Below are positions 18,032 to 27,115 of a stretch of 64,000 nucleotides of DNA, in pieces. The position numbers and the translations under genes are program-made. The stretch's first letter is position 1; every line of letters starts with the position of its first letter. Source of the stretch: PZPK01 sp963974595 (lineage in GTDB: Bacteria > Pseudomonadota > Gammaproteobacteria > Pseudomonadales > Oleiphilaceae). The stretch is from contig CAXBDA010000003.1 of the NCBI GenBank assembly GCA_963974595.1, positions 27,092-91,091 of the forward strand, given 5' to 3'. The notes beneath the pieces were generated by a model. It was not told the DNA's origin. It was given only the letters and a program-made list of their open reading frames with translations, and ran no database searches.

Positions 18032-18756
18032 TGGTGTCTGACCCAACTGAACTAAATGAAGTAGAAGCCGTGAAGCCAGAAAGTTTAGTCCATTCGATGT
18101 TCCGCTCGGCTTGGGGCTTAAGTTTATTTGCTATTATTACCGCAGGGCTTATTGCTCTGACCCAGGTCGTGACCAAAGACCGAATTGCCGATCAAATCAA
18201 ACAAGCTCGTTCTAAGGCGTTGTTGGAAATTGTTCCAGTCGGTCAATTTGATAATGACTTGCTTGATCATGCTTTTTGGCTTGAAGCAGAAGAAAGGCTA
18301 GGTTTAAAGGAAGCGAGTGAGGCATTTGTTGCCTTAAAAGACGGACGGCCTCGTTATTTTATTTTGCCTTTAATTGCTCCCGATGGTTATACCGGCCCCA
18401 TTCGTTTAATTATGAGTGTCGATCTTGCTGGAACAGTAATAGGGTTACGAGTCATTGAGCATAAAGAAACCCCAGGATTAGGCGATAAAATAGATATAAA
18501 AAAATCTGACTGGATTCGTCTTTTTGAGGGGCGTTCTCTAGAAAATACCGAAGAAACAGCATGGGCTGTGAAAAAAGACGGCGGTGACTTTGATCAAATG
18601 ACCGGCGCAACGATCACCCCGCGCGCTATTGTGAATACTGTTTATAAAGGGCTGCAATATTTCCAGGCTCATCAGGGTGAACTATTACATGCTGCGGCTG
18701 TGAATTCGTCAACACCCAAGGCTCAACAGGCTATTCAAGAAGGGCACCAGCCATGA
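18031..18756 (+). CDS. rnfG: RnfG/RsxG periplasmic flavoprotein subunit
   Basis: The 241-residue protein has one N-terminal membrane helix (about residues 30-48) and a periplasmic FMN-binding domain. The MTGATITPRAIV motif near residue 192 holds the threonine that is flavinylated in this family, normally by ApbE; no apbE is in the window. The HKETPGLGDKI segment is also conserved. Its stop overlaps the rnfE start by 4 bp. Confidence 0.96.
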   Translation: MVSDPTELNEVEAVKPESLVHSMFRSAWGLSLFAIITAGLIALTQVVTKDRIADQIKQARSKALLEIVPVGQFDNDLLDHAFWLEAEERLGLKEASEAFVALKDGRPRYFILPLIAPDGYTGPIRLIMSVDLAGTVIGLRVIEHKETPGLGDKIDIKKSDWIRLFEGRSLENTEETAWAVKKDGGDFDQMTGATITPRAIVNTVYKGLQYFQAHQGELLHAAAVNSSTPKAQQAIQEGHQP

Positions 18757-19484
18757 ACGATAACTCGTCTAGTTTTGATCGTGCTGAACTGAATACTTTA
18801 GTCAAAAACGGTCTGTGGAAAAACAACCCAGCCTTAGTTCAACTTTTAGGCTTATGTCCTTTATTGGCAGTGACGGGTACGGTAGTTAACGCGCTAGGCT
18901 TAGGTTTGGCCACCATGATGGTATTGCTTTGTTCAAATGCTGCGGTGTCTTTGATTCGTAACTTCGTACCAGAGGCCGTCCGTCTTCCTGCTTTTGTGAT
19001 GATCATTGCTTCTTTGGTGACTTGCGCTGAGTTACTCATGCAGGCCTTTACTTACGAGCTTTATGAAATTCTAGGGATCTTTATTCCCCTTATCGTAACG
19101 AACTGTGCCATTTTAGGTCGAGCAGATGCCTATGCGTGTAAACACTCCGTCTTGCCAGCAGCGCTTGATGGCTTGATGATGGGAATAGGCTTTACTGCGG
19201 TACTGTTATTGTTAGGTGCTATGCGTGAAATGATTGGTCAAGGGACTTTATTTTCAGGCATGAATCTTATATTTGGTGATATGGCATTGTCTTGGAAGAT
19301 TGTTTTGATTGATGACTATTCAAATTTTCTGTTCGCTATCTTACCGCCAGGTGCTTTTGTTGGCATGGGCTTGATTATAGCGGTGAAGAATATTATTGAT
19401 CAGCGTATCGAAAAGACAACTGCCAAAAAAGTGGTAAAGAAGGTGGCGGGAAGTAAGCGGGTTCGCGTGACGGGGACTGTGTAA
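18753..19484 (+). CDS. rnfE: RnfE/RsxE, Rnf electron transport complex membrane subunit
   Basis: This 243-residue homologue of RnfA has six membrane helices and the paired NPALVQLLGLCPLLAV and IPLIVTNCAILGRA segments, whose cysteines complete the intramembrane Fe-S site. A basic C-terminal tail (KKVVKKVAGSKR) follows the last helix. It closes the six-gene rnf operon. The nth gene that often follows rnfE in gammaproteobacteria is absent; a convergent small gene and a shared hairpin follow instead. Confidence 0.96.
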   Translation: MNDNSSSFDRAELNTLVKNGLWKNNPALVQLLGLCPLLAVTGTVVNALGLGLATMMVLLCSNAAVSLIRNFVPEAVRLPAFVMIIASLVTCAELLMQAFTYELYEILGIFIPLIVTNCAILGRADAYACKHSVLPAALDGLMMGIGFTAVLLLLGAMREMIGQGTLFSGMNLIFGDMALSWKIVLIDDYSNFLFAILPPGAFVGMGLIIAVKNIIDQRIEKTTAKKVVKKVAGSKRVRVTGTV

Positions 19485-19503
19485 TAAGTTGCCCCGACAT
19501 ACG

Positions 19504-19527
19504 ATTAAATAAGTTTTCTTATTTAAT
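19504..19527. terminator. bidirectional terminator-like hairpin between rnfE and the small convergent gene
   Basis: ATTAAATAAG (19504-19513) and CTTATTTAAT (19518-19527) form a perfect 10-bp stem with a TTTT loop. It lies 19 bp after the rnfE stop and touches the stop of the opposing gene. It is AT-rich and lacks a strong U-tract, but position and symmetry favour a shared terminator. Confidence 0.55.
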
Positions 19528-19718
19528 TACTTGGGTTTGTTGCTCAAATTGATATGTCTTGGGCCGGGCATATTAACCTGTCCAGTTACACCAGTCTTTA
19601 TTTGTTCAATAGCGCCACCAGCAGCCAAAAATTCTTTAACTTGCTCGTCGATAGAATTAGATGTTTCTGTTGCAGCGGGCTGTTTTTTCTTTGCTGCTGC
19701 TCTTGTTTTAGTTGCCAT
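19527..19718 (-). CDS. small SutA-like protein (tentative)
   Basis: The 63-residue protein has a basic, Ala/Lys-rich N-terminus (MATKTRAAAKKKQ), then a folded-looking segment IDEQVKEFLAAGGAIEQI and a Pro/Gly-rich tail. The EFL..GG.I..I pattern resembles the C-terminal part of SutA, a small RNA-polymerase-binding protein of pseudomonads, but SutA is longer and has an acidic N-terminus. A good AGGG ribosome-binding site precedes the ATG, supporting a real gene. It is convergent with rnfE. The function is inferred only from this weak similarity. Confidence 0.65.
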   Translation of the reverse strand: MATKTRAAAKKKQPAATETSNSIDEQVKEFLAAGGAIEQIKTGVTGQVNMPGPRHINLSNKPK

Positions 19719-19908
19719 GAATACCCTATTACCCTCTTATAATTAACTTAGTTAGCCATTATACACTATTTCTTCCACTTAATCCGATTAACATTCGTGA
19801 ATGCTGATTTACTCGAGATTAATCTTCGTACATGAATTGAAAATAGCTATTGAAGTTTTACCCTTTAGCCTTATATTTCACACTAAATCCACACATGAGA
19901 TTACGACA

Positions 19909-20796
19909 ATGATGCGTATAATTTTATTCTTGGCAACAAACTTGGCCGTGGTTCTGGTCGCTAGTATTACCCTCAGTTTGTTAGGTGTCGGCAGTTATAT
20001 GACTGGGCAAGGTCTGGATTATACTAACTTGCTTATTTTTAGTTTCATTTTTGGTATGGCAGGTTCGTTTGTTTCCTTATTACTGTCGAAATTTATGGCA
20101 AAGCGGAGTATGGGGGTTCAGATTATTGAACAGCCACAAAATGCCGAGCAGCAATGGCTTTACTCGACGGTCAAAGAATTATCCAATAAAGCCAATATTG
20201 GTATGCCTGAAGTTGGTGTGTTCAATAGTGCGCAGGCCAATGCTTTTGCAACAGGCTGGAATAAAAATAATGCCCTAGTTGCTGTGAGTACGGGGTTGCT
20301 TAATAAAATGAATCGTGAAGAAGTTAAAGCTGTTTTAGGTCATGAAATCGGTCATGTCGCGAATGGTGATATGATCACCTTGACGCTTATTCAAGGTGTA
20401 GTAAACGCCTTCGTGATGTTCTTTTCACGAATTATTGGCAGCTTTATCGATCGTGTGATCTTAAAAAATGAAAGTGGCTATGGTATGGGATTTTTCATTG
20501 CCTCCTTTGTTGCTGAAATTATATTGGGTATTTTGGCAAGCACCATTGTTTACTGGTTCAGCCGAAGACGAGAATATCGAGCAGATATTGCGGGAGCTGA
20601 ACTAGTGAACCCCGCTGCGATGGTCAGTGCTTTGGCGCGTTTGAAAGCAGAATACGAACAGCCAAGTGATATGCCAACAGAAATGGTTGCATTTGGTATT
20701 AGTGGCGAATTGAAAAACTCACTAGGGGGATTGTTTATGAGTCACCCGCCCTTAGATATGCGTATAGCTGCTTTAAGACAGCGGTATAATGCCTAA
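19909..20796 (+). CDS. htpX: membrane zinc metalloprotease HtpX
   Basis: With the start at 19909 the protein has 295 residues, like E. coli HtpX (293); an upstream ATG at 19801 would add 36 unrelated residues. Two N-terminal membrane helices precede the protease domain. The zinc motif HEIGH is near residue 144, and RREYRADIAGAELV supplies the third ligand near residue 225. Two more hydrophobic segments lie near 160 and 195. HtpX degrades misfolded inner-membrane proteins. It is a single-gene unit ending in a good terminator; I could not defend a sigma-32 or Cpx site upstream. Confidence 0.96.
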   Translation: MMRIILFLATNLAVVLVASITLSLLGVGSYMTGQGLDYTNLLIFSFIFGMAGSFVSLLLSKFMAKRSMGVQIIEQPQNAEQQWLYSTVKELSNKANIGMPEVGVFNSAQANAFATGWNKNNALVAVSTGLLNKMNREEVKAVLGHEIGHVANGDMITLTLIQGVVNAFVMFFSRIIGSFIDRVILKNESGYGMGFFIASFVAEIILGILASTIVYWFSRRREYRADIAGAELVNPAAMVSALARLKAEYEQPSDMPTEMVAFGISGELKNSLGGLFMSHPPLDMRIAALRQRYNA

Positions 20797-20819
20797 GAAT
20801 TCTGCTGTACTTGATATTT

Positions 20820-20848
20820 AAGCCAGGCTTTATGAGTTTGGCTTTTTT
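20820..20848 (+). terminator. intrinsic terminator after htpX
   Basis: AAGCCA and TGGCTT arms enclose a 13-nt loop and run into a six-T tract, 24 bp after the htpX stop. Confidence 0.75.
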
Positions 20849-20905
20849 GTTATGGGTACTCAATGAGCTAAGCTTATTAGGACGTTTAATAATAAAGGCT
20901 TCTTT

Positions 20906-21688
20906 ATGCTGAATCATTTCCCGCTTTTCGATAGCCATTTTCATATTATTGATCCGCGTTTCCCCTTGGTAGCTAATAATGGCTTTCTTCCCGAGGCTTT
21001 CACTGTTGAACATTATCTAAAGCGGATGAATGATTATGATTTAGCCGGTGGTGTGATTGTTTCCGGTTCTTTTCAGGCTTTTGATCAGAGCTACTTGCTG
21101 GCTGCACTTAAACTACTTGGAAATCGCTTTGTGGGCGTAACGCAAGTACCAGTTTCGATTTCAGATGAAGAGCTGAACGAACTTAATAAGGCTGGCGTTA
21201 GAGCTGTTCGTTTTAACCTTAAACGAGGAGGGTCAGAAGATCTTAAGTATTTGGAATATATGGCAAAGCGCGTTTTTTCTTTATTTGGCTGGCACGTAGA
21301 ATTGTATGTTGATTCCGCTAATTTAACCGAGCTTAAACCAACCATAGCTGATTTGCCTCTCGTGAGTATTGATCATTTAGGCTTGAGTCGCGCAGGATTA
21401 CCAGATATTCGATATTTGTTAGAACGAAATATCAAACTAAAAGCCTGTGGTTTTGGTCGAGTAGATTTTGATGTGCTGCAAGTGTTGCCAGAGCTATATT
21501 CGATAAATCCCTCTTCACTCATGTTTGGTTCAGATCTACCTTCTACAAGGGCACCTAAAGCCTATCAAGATTCAGACTTTTTATTAGTTCAGAATGCGCT
21601 TAATGATGAGCAGGCTTGCGCGGCTGTATTCAGTAAAAATGCACAGAGTTTGTATTTAAAAAATAAAATTGCCCCTGTTTTGTATTAA
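20906..21688 (+). CDS. amidohydrolase-family (TIM-barrel) metal-dependent hydrolase
   Basis: The 260-residue protein begins LFDSHFHIIDPRFPL, the HxH metal motif of the amidohydrolase-2 group that includes 2-pyrone-4,6-dicarboxylate hydrolase. SIDHLGLSR (about 153) and LMFGSDLPSTRAP (about 206) supply the later conserved His and Asp. These enzymes hydrolyse lactones or decarboxylate carboxylic acids. The true substrate is unknown, and no catabolic partner genes are adjacent. It is a single gene between htpX and the thioesterase. Confidence 0.85.
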   Translation: MLNHFPLFDSHFHIIDPRFPLVANNGFLPEAFTVEHYLKRMNDYDLAGGVIVSGSFQAFDQSYLLAALKLLGNRFVGVTQVPVSISDEELNELNKAGVRAVRFNLKRGGSEDLKYLEYMAKRVFSLFGWHVELYVDSANLTELKPTIADLPLVSIDHLGLSRAGLPDIRYLLERNIKLKACGFGRVDFDVLQVLPELYSINPSSLMFGSDLPSTRAPKAYQDSDFLLVQNALNDEQACAAVFSKNAQSLYLKNKIAPVLY

Positions 21689-21830
21689 AAAAGAAAAATA
21701 TTCGATTATCTAGTTTCGTTTCTAGTCAGTTTCAAGTTCTTGTCTATACTGAAAGTATAAAGAAAGCATGTTTTATTATGCATTTTTGAATATTTTATAT
21801 TGATAGTCAGGTTTATAGGAACACGGTTAA

Positions 21831-22229
21831 ATGAAGTCGATGGATTCAGGGCTAGGCCCAAGTGGCAAACTTACTCTTCAAATTATTGCTATGCCAAAAG
21901 ATACTAACCCGTATGGGGATATTTTTGCAGGTTGGTTAATGAGCCAAATGGACATCGCTGCCGCCACTGCTGCTGGCCAGATATCCAAGGGTAGAGCAGC
22001 AACGGTGGCAATTGATCGTGTTGAGTTCTTGTCACCCGTTTCTGTAGGTGATCAGGTGAGTTGTTATGCCGAATTACTCGATACAGGCCGCAGCTCAATG
22101 AAAATCAGGGTTGAAGTATTTGTAACCGATTCGCGAGCAAATCAGACCCAAAAAGTAACAGAAGGTGTGTTCATCTATGTTGCCATTAACGACATGGGGG
22201 GTATTCGTCAGTTACCCAGTTTGGACTAA
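21831..22229 (+). CDS. YciA-like acyl-CoA thioesterase (hotdog fold)
   Basis: This 132-residue single hotdog domain has the conserved DTNPYGDIFAGWLMSQMDIAAA segment (read in two parts, about residues 25-47). It also has RVEFLSPVSVGD, which places the catalytic Asp and the substrate loop. YciA-type enzymes are cytosolic hexamers that release fatty acids from a broad range of acyl-CoAs. The ATG has AGGAA about 10 bp upstream. It is convergent with the helicase gene, with only 9 bp between the stops. Confidence 0.9.
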   Translation: MKSMDSGLGPSGKLTLQIIAMPKDTNPYGDIFAGWLMSQMDIAAATAAGQISKGRAATVAIDRVEFLSPVSVGDQVSCYAELLDTGRSSMKIRVEVFVTDSRANQTQKVTEGVFIYVAINDMGGIRQLPSLD

Positions 22230-22238
22230 GCGTATTAT

Positions 22239-24506
22239 CTAGAATAATGTAAAAAAGCGGCCAGCAAATTCTTTGCTAAAGGTGCGCCTGTCATTTTGCT
22301 CGAACTCAACGGTAAAGGCTGTTGGCTTTTCTTCAATCACTCTCCCCACGCCTAATGAACAATGTTCAACCAGTTTATCTTTCCATTTAATATGGGATAG
22401 GTCTTGGTCTTGGGTATTCTCATTTTTAGTTGTGGCTATATCTTTGGCCTCAGACTCTTCAATTGTACACTGAATCATCTCGGCATATTTTCGTAAAATT
22501 TGAGTCGAACCGCGTTTATGCTTCAGGTGGAAAGTATTGCCCGGTTTGGTATATAGATGTTCTGCAAAACTCGCGCATTGCTCAAAATTTAGCTCCTTCT
22601 CGAAACGCGATACTCTGCTTGCCTGAGCAGGTTTATCAGTCGGGACAAATAAGTGAAGGCTTAGTTTTGCCCGTGTCATCGCAACGTAGAGTAAACGGCG
22701 CTCACTTTCAATTTCAGACAATGTGAGTTTTTCTGGATTTAGAGTGTGAGGAAAGGTTTTCTTATTCAGACCAGGTACAATAATGTGTTGCCATTCGAGG
22801 CCTTTTGCGCGGTGAATGGAGCTTATTTTGACCGAATCAGGGTGCTTATAGTCGGCTTTTTGAGCTAGAGTATCCAACAGTATTAAAGCGTCGGTTGGCT
22901 GTTTACCTTGCCTGGAAACAAAATTCATAATACTGGAGATCGAGCGTACTCTTTCTTCTGCTTGTTCATGATTGAAACTCAACGAACGTATGCCCTCGTA
23001 TAATTCAGTTTCATCAGCATAATATCTAAGAATGTCGGAACAGCTTGCTTGTTTACTTTCGATCTTGGCGAAGACTCTAGCCAGTTTTTCCAACTTACGC
23101 TGTTGAAATTGTTTTATATCAGAAGGGATATTTTGTAGAAGCTGTTCACCGAAATGTTCATGACTATATGAAAGTATTTGGCAAAGTTGCTTTAGTTGAT
23201 ATTCAGGTAAGCCGATATGTGGAAATTGGCAGATTTGTTCGAACTTTTCTTGTCTGGATTTAGCGTCAAATGTCGTAAATAAACCCGCTGACAGTTCAAG
23301 TAAAGCACGAATGGCCTGGATTTCACTGGAATGAAATACCCCTGAATGGCCATCGATATGATAAGGGGTTTCAGCCTCAAGTAGTGCTAATTCGATACTG
23401 ACAGCCTGGCTCCACACTCTTACCAGAATGGTTGTGTTTTTTAAGGATTGTGGGTCTGAATTAAGTAAGTGTTCGCTGATTCCAGATGAATCTTCCGGGC
23501 CCCTATGCAGGAAAACCCTTGTATTCGGATTGGAGTGATGTGACTTGCATAAAATGGGGAGCCTACTGTTATTTTTAGAAATGAGGTGATTCGCAAGTAA
23601 AGATACCGCATGGCCATAGCGGAAAGAGTAACTAAGGCTAAGCAAACTGGCGTCAGAAAACTCTTCTGAGAAACCTTTAATAATATAATCAGGTTTGGCG
23701 CCTCTAAATTCATAAATAGTTTGGTCTGGGTCGCCAACAACGCTAATTTTAGCCCTGTCTCCGGCAATATATTTCAGTAAAGCATGTTGAATATCGTTGG
23801 TATCCTGGTATTCATCAACCAAGAGAATATCCATTTTATTAGCGATTAGGTTTTTCAGTCGCGGAAATTTTTCGATTGCCAGGACCGTATCGTAGAGCAT
23901 GTCACTATAACTAATACGGGATTCTTGTTTACGCCAACTTTCAAAGCGATCAAAAAGTTCAACTAAGTAGTTAAATTTTGGTTCCAGGTCTAATGCTTCA
24001 AAAACAAGTTGTGGTGTCTGTAAGCCGTTTTTGACGGTTTCAATAAAGTTGCGTGATATGTCTATATGGTCTTTTTTATAGCGCTTCAGGTCTTGAAGTT
24101 GATCGCCCGATAAAAGTTGGTTTAATAAACGCCATAACTGGAAGTCCTGTTCTTTCTCAGAAAGAATCTGAGCGTTAAAAGGGGGTAAGCAGCCTTCTTG
24201 AATAAAGCGTTTATATAAGCGATAGCCCATGGCATGGAAGGTTCTCACTTCCGGAATATCTGTGTAGTGAAATCGGCTGTCAGAACGATGAAGCACCTGA
24301 GATAGTTTCTTTTGAAAATCTTCTCGTGCCGAACGATTAAACATTAAAATGAGGATTCTTTTTCCGGAGATTCCTTGGTCTAGAAGATAACGAATACGAT
24401 GTGCGAGTGTTGTCGTCTTACCGCTACCGGCAACCGCAGAAATGACATAGTGTCCTATTGGAGCACTGACAATGGCGTCTTGTTCATCTGTTAACGTGAA
24501 TCGCAT
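22239..24506 (-). CDS. UvrD/Rep-like superfamily 1A DNA helicase
   Basis: The 755-residue helicase has Walker A AVAGSGKTTT (about residues 24-33), motif II LLVDEYQDTND (about 229), motif III VVGDPDQTIYEFRGA and motif V SSIHRAKGLEWQHII (about 558). Motif VI is RRLLYVAMTRAK. It is clearly distinct from the canonical uvrD at 36.8 kb. The last 60 residues (CSLGVGRVIEE.. through KEFAGRFF) look like the beta-barrel tail that in UvrD/PcrA contacts RNA polymerase. The cellular role is unknown: repair, replication restart or element defence are all open. No nuclease partner is adjacent. Confidence 0.9.
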   Translation of the reverse strand: MRFTLTDEQDAIVSAPIGHYVISAVAGSGKTTTLAHRIRYLLDQGISGKRILILMFNRSAREDFQKKLSQVLHRSDSRFHYTDIPEVRTFHAMGYRLYKRFIQEGCLPPFNAQILSEKEQDFQLWRLLNQLLSGDQLQDLKRYKKDHIDISRNFIETVKNGLQTPQLVFEALDLEPKFNYLVELFDRFESWRKQESRISYSDMLYDTVLAIEKFPRLKNLIANKMDILLVDEYQDTNDIQHALLKYIAGDRAKISVVGDPDQTIYEFRGAKPDYIIKGFSEEFSDASLLSLSYSFRYGHAVSLLANHLISKNNSRLPILCKSHHSNPNTRVFLHRGPEDSSGISEHLLNSDPQSLKNTTILVRVWSQAVSIELALLEAETPYHIDGHSGVFHSSEIQAIRALLELSAGLFTTFDAKSRQEKFEQICQFPHIGLPEYQLKQLCQILSYSHEHFGEQLLQNIPSDIKQFQQRKLEKLARVFAKIESKQASCSDILRYYADETELYEGIRSLSFNHEQAEERVRSISSIMNFVSRQGKQPTDALILLDTLAQKADYKHPDSVKISSIHRAKGLEWQHIIVPGLNKKTFPHTLNPEKLTLSEIESERRLLYVAMTRAKLSLHLFVPTDKPAQASRVSRFEKELNFEQCASFAEHLYTKPGNTFHLKHKRGSTQILRKYAEMIQCTIEESEAKDIATTKNENTQDQDLSHIKWKDKLVEHCSLGVGRVIEEKPTAFTVEFEQNDRRTFSKEFAGRFFTLF

Positions 24507-24597
24507 GTGGAAATAAATATTTTAAGAGTAAGGGATGTGGATTTAGTGGTTTATTGTTGAGCAATCAAGTGTGTCCCTTTACTGAGGGCTGCATTTA

Positions 24598-25440
24598 ATG
24601 AACAATGGCATACTTATCGCTCTTATCCGAAATCAAGACACTGTGATGGCTATTATGCAGAAGAACAAGATGAATTACCCGCGCTTCATTGAATTATCAG
24701 TCGAGCGCCTTTTGAGTGTCATCAGAAATAGCCAGCTTTCCTTATTTCCTTCATTTAAAGGCATTTATCTCGCTGGAATTATGCTTTTCTTAGCAGGATG
24801 CGCCCATCATAGTGATCAGCGTATAGATTTAAAGAACCTCGATAAATCCAGCGAGAAGGTGGTCGAAAAGACCGCGTTAATGCTCGCAGCCGAGTCTGGT
24901 GATAGTAGCGCGATAAAAGCGGCCTTGGAGCAAGGTGACAAAATTAATGCTGCTACGTCTGAAGATACCGCTTTTTCTTTGGCACTAAAAAATAAGCATG
25001 AAGCCATTAGCCGAATACTGCTTTCAGCGGGAAGTGATTGGCAAACAGGCTTTTCAAGCAAACAAACCAGCGCATTAATTGTTGCTGCTGATCAAGGCTT
25101 CGATGATATTGTTAAAATGCTCATTTTGAGAGGCGCACCTTTAGAGCAGGCCGATAAAAATGGCTATACCGCGCTTGCTATCTGCGCAAAAAATGGCCAT
25201 TTGACCACCTTGAAAATATTGATCAATGCGGGCGCCAATGTAAATGTGAATCCTGAGGGGCGTTCTGTGCTAATGCATGTCGTAGAAAAAAACAATATGT
25301 TGTTATCTCAGTTATTGATTGGGGCGGGTGCAGACCTTAATTTCAGTGACAGCAAGGGTGATACTGCCTTGAAGCTTGCAAGGCGTAATGGGTTTTATGA
25401 TTTAGATCTAATGTTAGTTCAAGCCGGCGCACGGCCTTAA
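24598..25440 (+). CDS. ankyrin-repeat lipoprotein
   Basis: A lipobox LAGC (cysteine at residue 68 from this ATG) follows a hydrophobic stretch, so the mature protein should be an envelope lipoprotein. The N-terminal 45 residues ahead of it are unusually long for a signal peptide, so a later start such as Met25 is possible. Residues about 85-280 form five or six ankyrin repeats (TALMLAAESGDSSAIKAAL, TALAICAKNGHLTTLKILI and similar). Ankyrin folds mediate protein binding; the partner is unknown. It heads a plus-strand run with the DUF2914, ElyC-like and PCu(A)C genes, 10 bp from the next start. Confidence 0.85.
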   Translation: MNNGILIALIRNQDTVMAIMQKNKMNYPRFIELSVERLLSVIRNSQLSLFPSFKGIYLAGIMLFLAGCAHHSDQRIDLKNLDKSSEKVVEKTALMLAAESGDSSAIKAALEQGDKINAATSEDTAFSLALKNKHEAISRILLSAGSDWQTGFSSKQTSALIVAADQGFDDIVKMLILRGAPLEQADKNGYTALAICAKNGHLTTLKILINAGANVNVNPEGRSVLMHVVEKNNMLLSQLLIGAGADLNFSDSKGDTALKLARRNGFYDLDLMLVQAGARP

Positions 25441-25450
25441 GAGAAAAAGT

Positions 25451-26284
25451 ATGTCGCAAAAGAAAAAGTTAGTGTTAGGGCCTCTGCCAGAGCAGGCAGA
25501 TGATTACAGTCAATATGAAGAAACAGTGACACATTGGGATCGTATTATTGCGGTTTTACTGGTTATTGCTCTAGTATTTGGTTTGGTTATTTATGCCTTG
25601 ACTGGCGATGATAATGAGCACGGTCAGGTAGAGAATATTCAGCCTGAACCCAAGCTGAGCATACCGGCAGCAGATCAGATCGTTGGGAAAGCTGAAGAGT
25701 CCAATATCGATCTAAATAAGAACGATATAGATAAGAATGAGACAATTGAAACGGGTGCTGACATTCCGGTATCCGACTCACCCGCTACACCAAAATTAGA
25801 AATTCAAGGTGAGCTTTCAAGCGCTGTTCCAGCAAATACTGTTCCTTCAGAGACGCTTGAAGAAGATACGGTTCTTTTGCCTAAGAATAAACAACAAACA
25901 AGCGAGAAAGCCTTAAGCAGGCCGAAACTGGCAGTGGTTAGTATTGTCAATAATGCTATTTCTCGTGCGGTATTAACGCAGGAGATTAAGGATAAAGAAC
26001 CAGGATCAACACTTCCTTATGAGTTAATTCTGCCTGAGGCAGGTATTGTGAAAGTAATCTTGTTTACAGAGATGGAAGGCCTTCGTGGTAAAAAGCTCTA
26101 TCATGAGTGGTATCGTAATGGTATTCGACAAGCCAGAGTCAAAATACCTGTAAATGTGAATAAGCAGCGCTCCTATTCAAGCAAGTATATTAATGCTCAG
26201 ATGCTTGGCGATTGGCAGGTTAAAGTGCTTGACGAAATGTCTGAGTCTTATGTCTTGGCAGATTTTAGTGTTGTTAACCCTTAA
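25451..26284 (+). CDS. single-pass membrane protein with DUF2914 domain
   Basis: This 277-residue protein has a short cytosolic N-terminus and one membrane helix at about residues 31-50. A long, acidic, low-complexity linker of about 110 residues follows. The C-terminal DUF2914 domain (about 160-277) begins VSIVNNAISRAVLTQEIKDKEP and ends GDWQVKVLD...FSVVNP. The domain occurs in envelope proteins of gammaproteobacteria; its function is not known. The stop overlaps the next ATG by one base (TAATG), so it is co-translated with the ElyC-like gene. Confidence 0.85.
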   Translation: MSQKKKLVLGPLPEQADDYSQYEETVTHWDRIIAVLLVIALVFGLVIYALTGDDNEHGQVENIQPEPKLSIPAADQIVGKAEESNIDLNKNDIDKNETIETGADIPVSDSPATPKLEIQGELSSAVPANTVPSETLEEDTVLLPKNKQQTSEKALSRPKLAVVSIVNNAISRAVLTQEIKDKEPGSTLPYELILPEAGIVKVILFTEMEGLRGKKLYHEWYRNGIRQARVKIPVNVNKQRSYSSKYINAQMLGDWQVKVLDEMSESYVLADFSVVNP

Positions 26285-27075
26285 TGCTTGAATGGTCATT
26301 TGTACTTAAAAAAATGCTGACGGCGTTCTGCATGCCTTTGCCGTTATTTTATGTTTTATTGGGTTTTGCCGTTCTTCTGTTTTGGCGGAGGAAGCTATTC
26401 CTGGCAAAGACCTTCAGTGTGATCAGTATGTTATTTTTATACCTCATTTCTATTGAAGTCACAGGAGACTTTTTTGGAAATAAGCTTGAAAGCCAATACC
26501 CAGGCTATCAAAAAAACGTTCAGATAAAAAATCAGGAAATTGATTATGTCCTAGTCTTGGGAAGTAGTCATTTTAGTGATTCGGCACATCCCATTAGCAG
26601 CTTGTTATCTCCAGTAGGTTTGACTCGTTTGGTTGAGGGCGTGCGCATTTATCGTTTGAATCCAGGCTCAAAACTTTTATTGTCGGGTTATCGGTTTGAT
26701 GATGAAATATCCCATGCACAAGCGCTTAAGAAAGTAGCGCTACATTTTGCTGTACCTGCTAAAGACATTGTTCTGGCAGAACAGGTTAAAGATACTCAGG
26801 AAGAAGCAAGCCATTGGATGGCGTTTGCAGAAGGGAAGTCTTTAGTCTTGGTAACATCAGCGAGTCATATGCCGCGTTCCATGTTTTTATTTGAACATGC
26901 ACAAAAAAATAATACACTTTCAACTAAGTTATATCCTGCTCCCACGGGCTATATTAGCCATCAGGTATCACGGCTTTCGTGGCGAAGCTGGTTTCCTTCG
27001 GGTCATAATATGTATCGTGTAGAGCGAGTATGGCATGAGTATTTAGGCTTGTTGTGGGCACGTCTTGTGGCTTAA
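26284..27075 (+). CDS. ElyC/YdcF-like DUF218 envelope protein
   Basis: The 263-residue protein is the size of E. coli ElyC. It has two N-terminal membrane helices (about 15-32 and 37-58), then a periplasmic DUF218 domain with VLVLGSSH, LSPVGLTRLVEGVRIYR and LVTSASHMPRSMFLFE. ElyC is needed for peptidoglycan and undecaprenyl-phosphate metabolism at low temperature. This assignment is by fold and layout, and other DUF218 proteins have different roles. It is translationally coupled to the DUF2914 gene. Confidence 0.88.
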   Translation: MLEWSFVLKKMLTAFCMPLPLFYVLLGFAVLLFWRRKLFLAKTFSVISMLFLYLISIEVTGDFFGNKLESQYPGYQKNVQIKNQEIDYVLVLGSSHFSDSAHPISSLLSPVGLTRLVEGVRIYRLNPGSKLLLSGYRFDDEISHAQALKKVALHFAVPAKDIVLAEQVKDTQEEASHWMAFAEGKSLVLVTSASHMPRSMFLFEHAQKNNTLSTKLYPAPTGYISHQVSRLSWRSWFPSGHNMYRVERVWHEYLGLLWARLVA

Positions 27076-27115
27076 AACGATTAAGATAATCTTGTGATCA
27101 AGTGGAGGTAACATT

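Noticed and set aside
19800..19908. Sigma-32 heat-shock promoter for htpX
   Set aside because: A TTGAAA and a CCC-containing block are present, but the spacing (about 18 bp) is too long for a sigma-32 promoter.
21745..21759. TATACT-gaa-AGTATA palindrome before the thioesterase gene as an operator
   Set aside because: Very short and AT-rich, overlapping possible -10 sequences; chance symmetry is likely.
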